IMG/VR virus record: IMGVR_UViG_3300031566_000113
Span: 1-43,142 of that record
Reading direction: 5' to 3' (one strand)
DNA: 43,142 nucleotides
Origin: a virus
A model generated the notes under the pieces. That model had not been told where the DNA came from. It saw only the letters and a list, made by a program, of their open reading frames with translations, and did no database searches. Of this stretch, positions 23,932 to 29,974 are shown one piece after another. The position numbers were made by a program, and so were the translations under genes. Within the stretch, counting starts at the first letter, position 1, and each line of letters starts with the position of its first letter.

Positions 23932-24019
23932 GGATCGACAGTACAGGAAAAGATTACGTGCGGTAAACAATAATCGACAGTACTAACGAAAAAAACCTCG
24001 ATTGTGATACTGTGCAACC
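23932..24019. promoter_or_regulatory. Divergent early control region with repeated 11-mer operators
   Basis: These 88 bases separate the leftward and rightward early operons. The word ATCGACAGTAC occurs twice in the same orientation, at 23934-23944 and 23973-23983 (39 bp apart, close to four helical turns). A likely -10 element GATACT is at 24006-24011, only 8 bases before the ATG of the ribbon-helix-helix gene, which has no Shine-Dalgarno site. That mRNA may therefore be leaderless. The ribbon-helix-helix protein is the natural candidate to bind the 11-mers. Confidence 0.65.
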
Positions 24020-24232
24020 ATGGCAGATGAAAAACAGCGCGAATCGCTAACCATCCGTTTGCGGTCGGTCGACGTCGAACGTATCGAAACCATTAGGAAA
24101 ACGCTTGGTATCCAGAACCATACCGAGGTTATCCGTTTCGCTTTGGCGCAAGCAGCTCGCCAGGCCTGCGACCAGCCAGCGCCAGCGCCAGCGCTGCTCG
24201 AGCGCGACTACGCAGACAAACGCATCGGATAG
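24020..24232 (+). CDS. Ribbon-helix-helix transcriptional regulator
   Basis: This 70-residue protein has the Arc/CopG-type fold pattern: strand ESLTIRLRS (residues 8-16), helix DVERIETIRKTLG, the turn QNHTE and helix VIRFALAQAARQA. The strand pairs in a dimer to read operator DNA. The Pro/Ala tail from residue 52 is flexible. It lies at the head of the rightward early operon, facing the leftward one, so it probably represses one or both promoters. An early-gene switch is likely; lysogeny cannot be claimed because no integrase is present. Confidence 0.82.
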   Translation: MADEKQRESLTIRLRSVDVERIETIRKTLGIQNHTEVIRFALAQAARQACDQPAPAPALLERDYADKRIG

Positions 24233-24234
24233 CG

Positions 24235-24257
24235 GTCAAACGTGCTAGTAGTTTGAC
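24235..24257. promoter_or_regulatory. Inverted pair of the iteron word GTCAAAC
   Basis: GTCAAAC (24235-24241) and its reverse complement GTTTGAC (24251-24257) are separated by 9 bases, between the ribbon-helix-helix gene and the zinc-ribbon gene. The same 7-mer occurs four times in direct orientation inside the replication gene 600 bp downstream. In iteron plasmids such an inverted pair is the operator through which the initiator represses its own gene. No T-run follows, so it is not a terminator. Confidence 0.7.
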
Positions 24258-24480
24258 TGTGCGACACTGGACAATCCTAGATCGTGGCAGCGTTCCTGTT
24301 GGCGCGCCGAAATTCGCGTTTAGCTGCCCTGGCTGCGACGCAGTAGCCATGCTGCCAGTAGTAGGTAAGCCGCTCGCGCAGCTTGCAGACGGCGGTATCG
24401 TTTTCGACGTTGGACCGCGTGCACTGCCCGTATCGATGCGCTGTACGAGCTGCCGCCATGTATTCACGACTGAGGAATGA
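24253..24480 (+). CDS. Small zinc-ribbon protein
   Basis: This protein is 75 residues from TTG at 24253, or 73 from GTG at 24259; no ATG start is available. Two Cys pairs, CPGC at 25-28 and CTSC at 64-67, would hold one zinc. Between them are strands (AVAMLPVVG, then GIVFDVGP). It ends with HVFTTEE. Such ribbons bind DNA, RNA or protein partners. The gene begins on the inverted GTCAAAC pair and overlaps the replication gene start, so it is likely co-controlled with replication. Confidence 0.62.
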   Translation: MTVRHWTILDRGSVPVGAPKFAFSCPGCDAVAMLPVVGKPLAQLADGGIVFDVGPRALPVSMRCTSCRHVFTTEE

Positions 24481-25448
24481 TGTACGGAAAATGGTTTAAA
24501 TCCGCCTATACAGGTTCGATGTACGGCGCTGGCGAGCATGTTTTTGCGGTCTGGTCCTGGGTAGTCGCTAACGCTGGCCCATCTGGCGTAGTCGAGATCA
24601 ATCCGCGTGCACTGGCAGACTCGATAGGCTCGACGCCAGAGCGGATGCAGGCGGCGCTCGAGTACCTTACTGGCGAGGATTCCGACAGCAGAACCAAAGC
24701 AGAGGGCGGTCGACGCCTGCTGCATGAGGGCGGCTACCAATATCGGATCGTAAACCATGGCGTCTACAGGTCGCTGCGAGACGAGCAGGAACGGCGCGAC
24801 TATAACCGTACGAAAATGCAGGAATCTCGTGCGCGAAAGCGTCAAACGCAGGATGCGAAAGTCAAACGCGGTCAAACGCAAAGTCAAACAAGTGTACCGC
24901 CGTGTGCCTATACAGAGGCAGAGGCAGAGTTAGAGGCAGATCCAAATACAGAAGCCGTAGCCGCCGTAGGTTGCGCGCGCACGCCTGTAGCAAGCGACAT
25001 GCCAGAACCAGACGCAACAACTGCAGCAACGGCAACAACTGCGGATCTGTCGAAACAGGTCGAGGCAGGTACGGTCGATCCGCTCGCAGCTGCCATCCTG
25101 CAGACGCTGCGCAGCGACAGGCGCGCCGTCGAGCTTGGTATCGCAGAGCTGCCATATGCCGAGCAGCTGCTTGGCGTAGTCGCTCTGGCGCCCTATCCGC
25201 TAACCGCTGCGACTGCTGGCGAGGCTATCTGCGATGCGCTAGCCGACCTGCCAGCAGGCGCTAACGAGCAATTCGCGCGCAAGATGGTACGAAGCTACCT
25301 CAAACAACAGGCGAAAAAACCGCCTGGCGAGCATGCGCACAGATCGCAGGATACCGACGTCGCTAGCGCGCTCGGAATCAAGTCGAGCAGATCGACCAGT
25401 AAGCAATACGCTGCGCCGTACCATCGACCATTCGAGGCAGACGAATGA
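24477..25448 (+). CDS. Replication initiator (lambda O-like organisation)
   Basis: This 323-residue protein is most likely the origin-binding protein. Residues 1-115 look like a winged helix of phage replication proteins: KWFKSAYTG, then HVFAVWSWVVANAGPSGVVE, RALADSIG, a helix ending ALEYLTGEDSDSR, and YRIVNHGVYRSLRDEQERRD leading to YNRTKMQESRARKRQ. The centre (122-138) is encoded by the iterons. A Glu/Ala/Thr-rich linker and a helical C-terminal domain (195-285, EQLLGVVALAPYPLTAATAG), perhaps for helicase loading, follow. Start is ATG 24477 or 24480; GAGG at 24472 slightly favours the latter. Confidence 0.78.
   Translation: MMYGKWFKSAYTGSMYGAGEHVFAVWSWVVANAGPSGVVEINPRALADSIGSTPERMQAALEYLTGEDSDSRTKAEGGRRLLHEGGYQYRIVNHGVYRSLRDEQERRDYNRTKMQESRARKRQTQDAKVKRGQTQSQTSVPPCAYTEAEAELEADPNTEAVAAVGCARTPVASDMPEPDATTAATATTADLSKQVEAGTVDPLAAAILQTLRSDRRAVELGIAELPYAEQLLGVVALAPYPLTAATAGEAICDALADLPAGANEQFARKMVRSYLKQQAKKPPGEHAHRSQDTDVASALGIKSSRSTSKQYAAPYHRPFEADE
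24841..24889 (+). repeat. Iterons: four GTCAAAC repeats, putative replication origin
   Basis: GTCAAACGC occurs at 24841, 24861 and 24871, and GTCAAACAA at 24883, with start spacings of 20, 10 and 12 bases, so all lie on nearly the same helix face. The second copy is in a different reading frame from the other three (GTC AAA CGC against GT CAA ACG C). This shows the DNA, not the peptide, is what is kept. Position inside the initiator gene is as in lambda O. A purine-rich strand with repeated AGAGGC follows at about 24915-24945. Confidence 0.8.
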
Positions 25449-25666
25449 GCGACGACGCTTTCGACGCCAGGCCTATGGTAGTGCACGGATTGAGCTGCTG
25501 CGTACGCGAATGTTTAGCGCTGCGCTGGTCGCGCGACGACTACCTGCGCATTGTTAGCCAATCATGGACAAGATTTACCGAGCGCGGCCAGAGGCAGCAC
25601 GATACGCGAGCAGAGCGCCTGCAGCTCGCCGGTAAGGTTTGGGATCTAACGACTGGCGCAGCATGA
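25445..25666 (+). CDS. Small hypothetical protein
   Basis: This 73-residue protein starts at an ATG overlapping the initiator stop (ATGA). It has three Cys (SCCVREC at about 17-23) and a mainly helical, basic C-terminal part (FTERGQRQHDTRAERLQLAG). I do not recognise a family. Coupling to the initiator suggests a replication-linked role such as helper or modulator, but only by position. Confidence 0.58.
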   Translation: MSDDAFDARPMVVHGLSCCVRECLALRWSRDDYLRIVSQSWTRFTERGQRQHDTRAERLQLAGKVWDLTTGAA

Positions 25667-25905
25667 TCGCAGATGATGAGTTACGGCCAGAGCATGGTTT
25701 CGGCTATCGCCTGCAGATGGCGCGAAAGCTCGCAGGCCTAACTCGAGCGCAGCTAGCTCGCAGAATCGACGTTACAGATCGCGATGTACGCAGATGGGAA
25801 ACGGGCCAGAGGCAGAATCCTCGACTTCGTTGCGTTGTCGAGCTTGCCGAAGTTTTGAGCGTAACAATCGACTGGCTGGTAGCCGGTAAGGAAGAAAAAC
25901 CATGA
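25663..25905 (+). CDS. XRE-family helix-turn-helix regulator
   Basis: This 80-residue protein starts at the ATG at 25663 (ATGA overlap), preferred to an upstream start at 25639. The Cro/CI-type domain is clear: YRLQMARKLAGLTRAQLARR (helices 1-2), IDVTDRDVRRWETGQRQNPR (recognition helix and loop) and VVELAEVLSVTIDWLVAG. There is no dimerisation or peptidase domain, so it is Cro-like in size. It may regulate early genes together with the ribbon-helix-helix protein. Confidence 0.85.
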   Translation: MIADDELRPEHGFGYRLQMARKLAGLTRAQLARRIDVTDRDVRRWETGQRQNPRLRCVVELAEVLSVTIDWLVAGKEEKP

Positions 25906-26165
25906 AAGCAATCGAGCAATGGCTAGCGCAATCCGATCCTGCGACGCTGCGCAAGCTAACCGTTTTCGCAGAGTACAGCGCAGACGGAAAACCGGAAACG
26001 TACCGAGCTTGCGGCATGGCAGGATCGACCAATGGTCTAGCGGTCTATGCCAAGGGGTCGACGCTACCCGAGGCGCTCGATGCGCTCGACGTCGAGCTAG
26101 CGTCGCAGGCTATGGCTATCATCGATGCGCTCGACGATAGCGAAGGTAGCGAGGGCGAATCATGA
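25902..26165 (+). CDS. Small hypothetical protein
   Basis: This 87-residue protein starts at an ATG overlapping the regulator stop (ATGA). A helix (IEQWLAQSDPATLRKLTVFA) leads into a hairpin (GKPETYRACGM, then GLAVYAKG) and a helical acidic end (TLPEALDALDVELASQAMAI). The hairpin-helix layout is reminiscent of small phage proteins with a beta-beta-alpha unit, but no family name can be given. Part of the rightward early operon. Confidence 0.6.
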   Translation: MKAIEQWLAQSDPATLRKLTVFAEYSADGKPETYRACGMAGSTNGLAVYAKGSTLPEALDALDVELASQAMAIIDALDDSEGSEGES

Positions 26166-26287
26166 GCATCGTACAACTCGACCGATTGCTGCGGCGCGCC
26201 ATGCGCATCGGCTGCGTAGTCGTTTGGCGGCCAGGCTATGGCGGCGGTAGCTGGCAGCTATGCAAGCTCGAGGCGCTCGATGGCTAG
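26162..26287 (+). CDS. Very small early protein (41 aa)
   Basis: This is a 41-residue reading frame between two coupled genes: its ATG overlaps the preceding stop (ATGA) and its TAG lies 8 bases into the next gene. The sequence is basic and aromatic (RLLRRAMRIGCVVVWRPGYG, then SWQLCKLEALDG), with two Cys. Gene packing in this operon leaves the 26166-26279 gap empty unless this frame is used, which is the main argument that it is real. Confidence 0.55.
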   Translation: MSIVQLDRLLRRAMRIGCVVVWRPGYGGGSWQLCKLEALDG

Positions 26288-26540
26288 CGCCAAAAGCAGA
26301 GCAGGTAAACGGGCGTCTACTGTCGACGGCGATTTTCGACTGCCGCCAAAGCGTCGTAACTGGAAACCTGGCACGTACCAGCTTGGTTTTTTCGTGCGCT
26401 TTCCTGATGGCTCAACCGTTACGACAATCAGCGATAGCGCTAGCGAGGCTAAAGCGCTGGCAGCGGTCAAACTGCTGGTACGTGCCAGGTATCCGCTGGT
26501 AGCAGTCGATCTGCTCGAGGCGCTGCATGCAGAAGTGTAG
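26280..26540 (+). CDS. Small basic hypothetical protein
   Basis: This 86-residue protein starts at the ATG at 26280 (MASAKSRAGKRAS). A highly basic N-terminus (about 1-30) precedes a beta-hairpin (TYQLGFFVRFPDGSTVTTI) and a helix (SEAKALAAVKLLVRARYP), a layout like small nucleic-acid-binding domains of the beta-beta-alpha type. No named family. The gene contains a 17-bp inverted repeat at 26366-26490 and one GTCAAAC word at 26466. Confidence 0.6.
   Translation: MASAKSRAGKRASTVDGDFRLPPKRRNWKPGTYQLGFFVRFPDGSTVTTISDSASEAKALAAVKLLVRARYPLVAVDLLEALHAEV
26366..26490. repeat. 17-bp inverted repeat inside a coding region
   Basis: ACCTGGCACGTACCAGC at 26366-26382 has its exact reverse complement at 26474-26490, with 91 bases between. 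Each arm is itself nearly palindromic. One GTCAAAC word (26466-26472) lies beside the right arm. It might bind a protein dimer or form a hairpin; coding constraint does not explain it, because the two arms encode unrelated residues. Confidence 0.7.
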
Positions 26541-26757
26541 ATCCTGCGGCGCTGCGATTCGCTGGGCGCGTACCGTTGCCGGTAAGCTAATGCCGGTCGA
26601 CGCAGCGCCTAGCATCGACGGTAACCTACAGCTGATAGGCGACCAGCTCGATAGCGTGGTTTATCTGTCGACAGCTAAGCAGGCAGAGCTATTCGACGTC
26701 GACCGGTATACCTCGCATTTTGCGACCTGCCCAAACGCAGTAATACATCGCAAGTGA
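26527..26757 (+). CDS. Small zinc-binding phage protein
   Basis: This 76-residue protein begins CRSCGAAIRWARTVAGKLMP and continues VDAAPSIDGN, a pattern I know from many actinophage and other phage genomes for a short zinc-binding protein of unknown role. C4, C7, H64 and C68 could hold the metal. It overlaps the previous gene by 14 bases. Its stop overlaps the GTG start of the resolvase-like gene (GTGA), so the pair is probably co-translated. Confidence 0.72.
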   Translation: MQKCRSCGAAIRWARTVAGKLMPVDAAPSIDGNLQLIGDQLDSVVYLSTAKQAELFDVDRYTSHFATCPNAVIHRK

Positions 26758-27224
26758 TAGGGGGCGGCTGTACGAAATGCGGCGGCGTCATGCTCGCCGA
26801 TACCGAGGATTGGCCTGCGCCGCTCTGCTACGACTGTTATGCGAAAATGAAAACGATTCGCGTCGACCTGCAGATGCGTACCGTTAGCGAATCCAACCAG
26901 CGCGGCAGCTGGCGCAAGCATCATAAGCGACGCAAGCTGCAGCGCGGAAACGCGATGCTATGTACGCGCCTGGCGCTCGATGGCGAAAAGCGAAAACCGG
27001 CGCATATCATCATGCGCAGGGTAGCGCCTCGCATGCTCGACCAGGGCAACGTAGCAGCAGCGCTAAAGTACGCGCAGGATGGCGTCGCAGATGCGCTCGA
27101 GATAAACGACGGCGACCAGTCGATAGCCTGGCAGTACGAGCAGCGACGCAGCGCGGTAGGCGAGGGCTATCGCGTCGAGGTCGACATATTCTGGCCAGAT
27201 GAGCTAAGGTCGGTCGATGGCTAG
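26754..27224 (+). CDS. RusA-like Holliday junction resolvase with N-terminal zinc ribbon
   Basis: This 156-residue protein uses a GTG start at 26754. Residues 1-30 carry a zinc ribbon (C6, C9, C25, C28). The rest resembles RusA: VAPRMLDQGNVAAALKYAQD, then GVADALEINDGDQ, with D96, N99, K105, D109, D119 and D121 at expected places, and a closing strand VEVDIFWP. The usual second Asp of the DxDN motif is replaced (DQGN). RusA cuts four-way junctions formed by replication or recombination, fitting the exonuclease/annealing pair. The RusA call is good but not certain. Confidence 0.7.
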   Translation: MIGGGCTKCGGVMLADTEDWPAPLCYDCYAKMKTIRVDLQMRTVSESNQRGSWRKHHKRRKLQRGNAMLCTRLALDGEKRKPAHIIMRRVAPRMLDQGNVAAALKYAQDGVADALEINDGDQSIAWQYEQRRSAVGEGYRVEVDIFWPDELRSVDG

Positions 27225-27546
27225 TGAGATGCAATTAGGCGGCGTAACGATCCAGCTTGGCCTAACTCGCAAAGGGGTCGAGCTTGTACGCAAAGGTTTG
27301 GTAGAGGCGCCTCGCGAGGTAACGCCAGATCTGCTCGCAGCTCGAAAAAAAGCAGTCGCAGCGGCTACCATTTCGTCGCGCGCAGCCAAAGCCGCTCGCG
27401 TCGAAACACGTAAAAAGCGACCAGCGCCGCCAGCCAGCGAAACGGAAAAGCGTCGAGCAGCAGAGGCGGAAAAGCGCGCAGCTGCGCATGCTGCCAAAGC
27501 AGCAGAGGCGCCGTCGACCGAGCCTAGCCCGGAATCTGCTACTTGA
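27217..27546 (+). CDS. Basic Ala/Lys/Arg-rich protein, unknown
   Basis: This 109-residue protein starts at an ATG 8 bases inside the resolvase gene. Residues 1-40 may fold (VTIQLGLTRKGVELVRKGLV). From residue 40 it is a long charged helix or disordered tail rich in Ala, Arg, Lys and Glu (ARKKAVAAATISSRAAKAAR). Such proteins can bind DNA or serve as capsid-internal proteins. It is the last gene before a small gap and a possible promoter. Confidence 0.58.
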   Translation: MASEMQLGGVTIQLGLTRKGVELVRKGLVEAPREVTPDLLAARKKAVAAATISSRAAKAARVETRKKRPAPPASETEKRRAAEAEKRAAAHAAKAAEAPSTEPSPESAT

Positions 27547-27573
27547 CGCCAGGCGCGCCAGCGTGTTTATGCT
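27543..27573 (+). promoter_or_regulatory. Possible promoter for the head operon
   Basis: TTGACG (27543-27548) and TATGCT (27568-27573) are spaced by 19 bases; TTTATG at 27566 would give 17. The -10 ends 6 bases before the ATG at 27580, so a transcript would be leaderless or nearly so, as suspected at 24020. The match is moderate and the region lies between early and late genes. Confidence 0.4.
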
Positions 27574-27579
27574 CGACGC

Positions 27580-27852
27580 ATGGCTACCGCTACAGAGCGC
27601 CTCGAGGCGCTGGCAAAGCGAAAAGCTGCGCGAGCAGGCGCAGGCGTAGTCGAGCATCGTCTAGCCAAGGGCGACGCGACCAAAGGTACGCCGAAAACCG
27701 GAATCGTTAAGCGTCGAAAGCGTAAAGCTAAGACGTCTAGCCCTGGTACCGAGGCCTCTACCGAAACAATCGACCTCGACCTCGACCTCGAGGCGCTGCC
27801 TAAAGTAGACGCAGCGCCTAGCGATGGCGGCCAGGTCGAGCGTAACGATTAG
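27580..27852 (+). CDS. Small Lys/Ala-rich protein, unknown
   Basis: This 90-residue protein is basic in residues 1-55 (LEALAKRKAARAG, then KRRKRKAKTSS) and acidic in 60-80 (TIDLDLDLEALPK). Dipolar, low-complexity proteins like this occur next to prohead genes, where they may bind DNA or the scaffold. Its TAG shares a G with the GTG start of the DUF2213 gene (TAGTG), which couples them. No known family. Confidence 0.58.
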   Translation: MATATERLEALAKRKAARAGAGVVEHRLAKGDATKGTPKTGIVKRRKRKAKTSSPGTEASTETIDLDLDLEALPKVDAAPSDGGQVERND

Positions 27853-29132
27853 TGCGCCAGCGTCGCATCGACTTTGTAGGCGACATTCACTGCGACCCAA
27901 ATCGCGGAGATGGCGTACTGGCTAAGCTCGACGCAGCTACCGGTTTCCTGCAGCTAGATGGCAGGCTAACGACTGTCGGCGTATTCACGTACAGCGACGC
28001 CGCTGGCAAAGTATGGGGCGAGCTGCGTACGCCAGAGGAAGTATTCTCGCCAGAGGCGCTCGCATCGTTCGAGCTTGTCGTAGCTACCAACGATCACCCG
28101 GATACGTTCGTCGACGTCGATAACGTAAAGCAGGTACAGGTAGGTACGGTAGGCAGCGACGTTAGGCGAGATGGAGAATTTGTTAGGGCCTCGATTGTCA
28201 TAACCGACGCATCGACAATCCTAGCGATCCAGCGCGGCAAAATGCAGCTTTCCTGCGGCTATACCGCAGAGGTACTCGCGCAAACAGGCGTCGCTAACGG
28301 CGACAAATTCGACGGCGTACAAACCAACATTCGCGGCAACCATGTCGCCATCGTAACCAAAGGTCGAGCAGGCGCTAGCTGCTCGCTAATAGCTCGCGGC
28401 GACGCCGCATTTTCAAAGGTAACCATGGACAAAAAAACCGACGCTAAAGCGCGAGCTGCGAGCATGATCGCTAAGCTCAAAACAGACCAAGGGGTCGAGC
28501 AGGCGCAGGCCGTAATCGATCTGCTGCAGGCGGCTATCGACAGCGGTAACGACATGCTTATCGAGGCATCGCTGCTGCAGGCCTCTGGCATGCTTGGCGG
28601 TAGCGTCGAGGTCGCAGCGGAGCCAGAGGCAGGCGCAGAGCCAGAGGCGCCGGTCGAGGCGCTGCAGGCTAGCGCTACCGCGCCAGCCGTCCAGCCTAGC
28701 GCTTTCGACGATGCTACCGCGCTGCGCGCGAAGGTCGATACGCTCGAGGCCGCTCGCGCTACCGACTCTGCGAGCTTTTCGCAGCGTGTTGGCCTGCGCG
28801 TAGGCCTCGAGCGCAAAGCGTCTGCCATCTGTCCAGAGCTGCAGCTCGACGGTATGAGCGACGACGCAATCCGCAAAGCTGTCGTGTTGGCGGTTTCGCC
28901 TAACGTCGCTGCCAAGCTCGAGCAGAACAGCAAAGCGCCTGGTTACCTGCGCGCTATGTTCGATACCGCTGTCGAATTGCACAGCGGCCGCGAGCGACAC
29001 GCCGACGAATTGGGGCGCGCCATTTTCGACGCGCACAACGAGGGCAGCAGCGACGTCGACCTCGACCAACTGCATGCCGACTACCTCGACAGACAGAACG
29101 GCTGGAAAACTGCCGACCGGAAAGCTAACTAA
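27852..29132 (+). CDS. Prohead protease and scaffold, DUF2213-like
   Basis: This 426-residue protein starts with GTG at 27852. Residues 1-185 are DUF2213: FLQLDGRLTTVGVFTYSD, then GELRTPEEVFSPEAL, NDHPDTFVD with H82, LSCGYTAE with S134 and NHVAIVTKGRAG with H164, residues that could take part in proteolysis. Residues 190-426 are an Ala/Glu-rich helical scaffold with a Pro/Glu hinge. An internal ATG at 28425 with a strong Shine-Dalgarno may yield the scaffold separately. It precedes the cement and capsid genes as usual. Confidence 0.88.
   Translation: MRQRRIDFVGDIHCDPNRGDGVLAKLDAATGFLQLDGRLTTVGVFTYSDAAGKVWGELRTPEEVFSPEALASFELVVATNDHPDTFVDVDNVKQVQVGTVGSDVRRDGEFVRASIVITDASTILAIQRGKMQLSCGYTAEVLAQTGVANGDKFDGVQTNIRGNHVAIVTKGRAGASCSLIARGDAAFSKVTMDKKTDAKARAASMIAKLKTDQGVEQAQAVIDLLQAAIDSGNDMLIEASLLQASGMLGGSVEVAAEPEAGAEPEAPVEALQASATAPAVQPSAFDDATALRAKVDTLEAARATDSASFSQRVGLRVGLERKASAICPELQLDGMSDDAIRKAVVLAVSPNVAAKLEQNSKAPGYLRAMFDTAVELHSGRERHADELGRAIFDAHNEGSSDVDLDQLHADYLDRQNGWKTADRKAN
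28415..28427 (+). promoter_or_regulatory. Internal ribosome binding site and start for a nested scaffold protein
   Basis: AAAGGT at 28415-28420 lies 5 bases before an in-frame ATG (28425), which begins MDKKTDAKARAAS, exactly where the protease-like domain ends. A 235-residue scaffold would result, in the manner of lambda Nu3 within gene C. Most starts here have weaker Shine-Dalgarno sites, so this one stands out. Confidence 0.65.
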
Positions 29133-29134
29133 CC

Positions 29135-29962
29135 ATGCCGCAATTCGCATATGGGCAGCAGCCCCAATTCCTCAACGGACAAATCTACGACGCATCCGCT
29201 GCGTCTGTCGATTCGTACCTAAACGAAATCGTCGCGCAGCAGAGTAACGCAGCCGCTGGCGCTGGCGTCGCTGGCGCTGGCGAGGTCTACACGCTAACCG
29301 CAGTTGGCGGCGACGGATCGACCGTAGCGGTTTCCACTGCTGCGCAAGCTGGCGGCGAAACCGCTACGCAGATCCTAACCGAGCTGGCTACAGCTTGGAA
29401 CGCAGATCCAATCGCTGCAGGCATTGCGCTTGCGACCGACAATACCGGCGACGTCGACCTCGACTTCGTTGCGGTAGGCGTAGCGTTTACCGTAACGCTG
29501 CCCGACCAGACGTCTGCGTTTACGCTTACCACGCCGCAAGCTGCTGGCGGCGCGGATATCGGTCTAGCGGTCGCCGTTCAGTACGGCGCGGATGACGATA
29601 CCGCTATCGCATCTGGCGCTGGCATGGTCGACGCCGACGTAATCGGCTTTACCGTGCGAAACGTCGCGATCCAGGTTCAAGCTACGCCTACCGGCGCAGT
29701 GGTCGACGATGCTTTCGCGCCTGGCGAAATGCTTTCTGTCATGCGCCAGGGCACGCTAGTCGCGCTCGCAGAGGAAGCCGTAACCAAGGGCGCGCCGGTT
29801 TTCGTGCGCATCGCAAACGTAACCGTCGCAGGCGATCCGCTCGGCATGCCTCGCAGCGACGTCGATGGAGCTAACGCTATCCAGCTTACCGGCGCGCGAT
29901 TCGCGTCGACCACTACGGCTCGCGGCCTGGTTCGCATCGAGCTTAACCGGCCTGCAGCCTAA
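29135..29962 (+). CDS. Capsid cement (decoration) protein with inserted domain
   Basis: This 275-residue protein resembles structural cement proteins that lock the mature capsid. The terminal parts, residues 1-45 and 145-275, carry the family pattern (VIGFTVRNVAI, then PGEMLSVMRQGTLVALAEEA, GAPVFVRIAN, ending ARGLVRIELNRP). Residues about 50-140 look inserted: an EVYTLTAVGGDGSTVAVST-type beta-domain with ETATQILTELATAWNADP, a module found in many phage capsid and tail proteins. The gene precedes the major capsid protein by 12 bases. Confidence 0.78.
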   Translation: MPQFAYGQQPQFLNGQIYDASAASVDSYLNEIVAQQSNAAAGAGVAGAGEVYTLTAVGGDGSTVAVSTAAQAGGETATQILTELATAWNADPIAAGIALATDNTGDVDLDFVAVGVAFTVTLPDQTSAFTLTTPQAAGGADIGLAVAVQYGADDDTAIASGAGMVDADVIGFTVRNVAIQVQATPTGAVVDDAFAPGEMLSVMRQGTLVALAEEAVTKGAPVFVRIANVTVAGDPLGMPRSDVDGANAIQLTGARFASTTTARGLVRIELNRPAA

Positions 29963-29974
29963 AGGTATCGACCC

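Noticed and set aside
24129-24887. 252-residue leftward frame across the regulator and initiator genes
   Set aside because: It runs antisense through three well-supported genes and the control sites between them, with no recognisable domain.
24841-24889. CRISPR-like short repeats
   Set aside because: Repeats are 7-9 bases with uneven 10-20 base spacing inside a coding gene; this fits iterons, not a CRISPR array.
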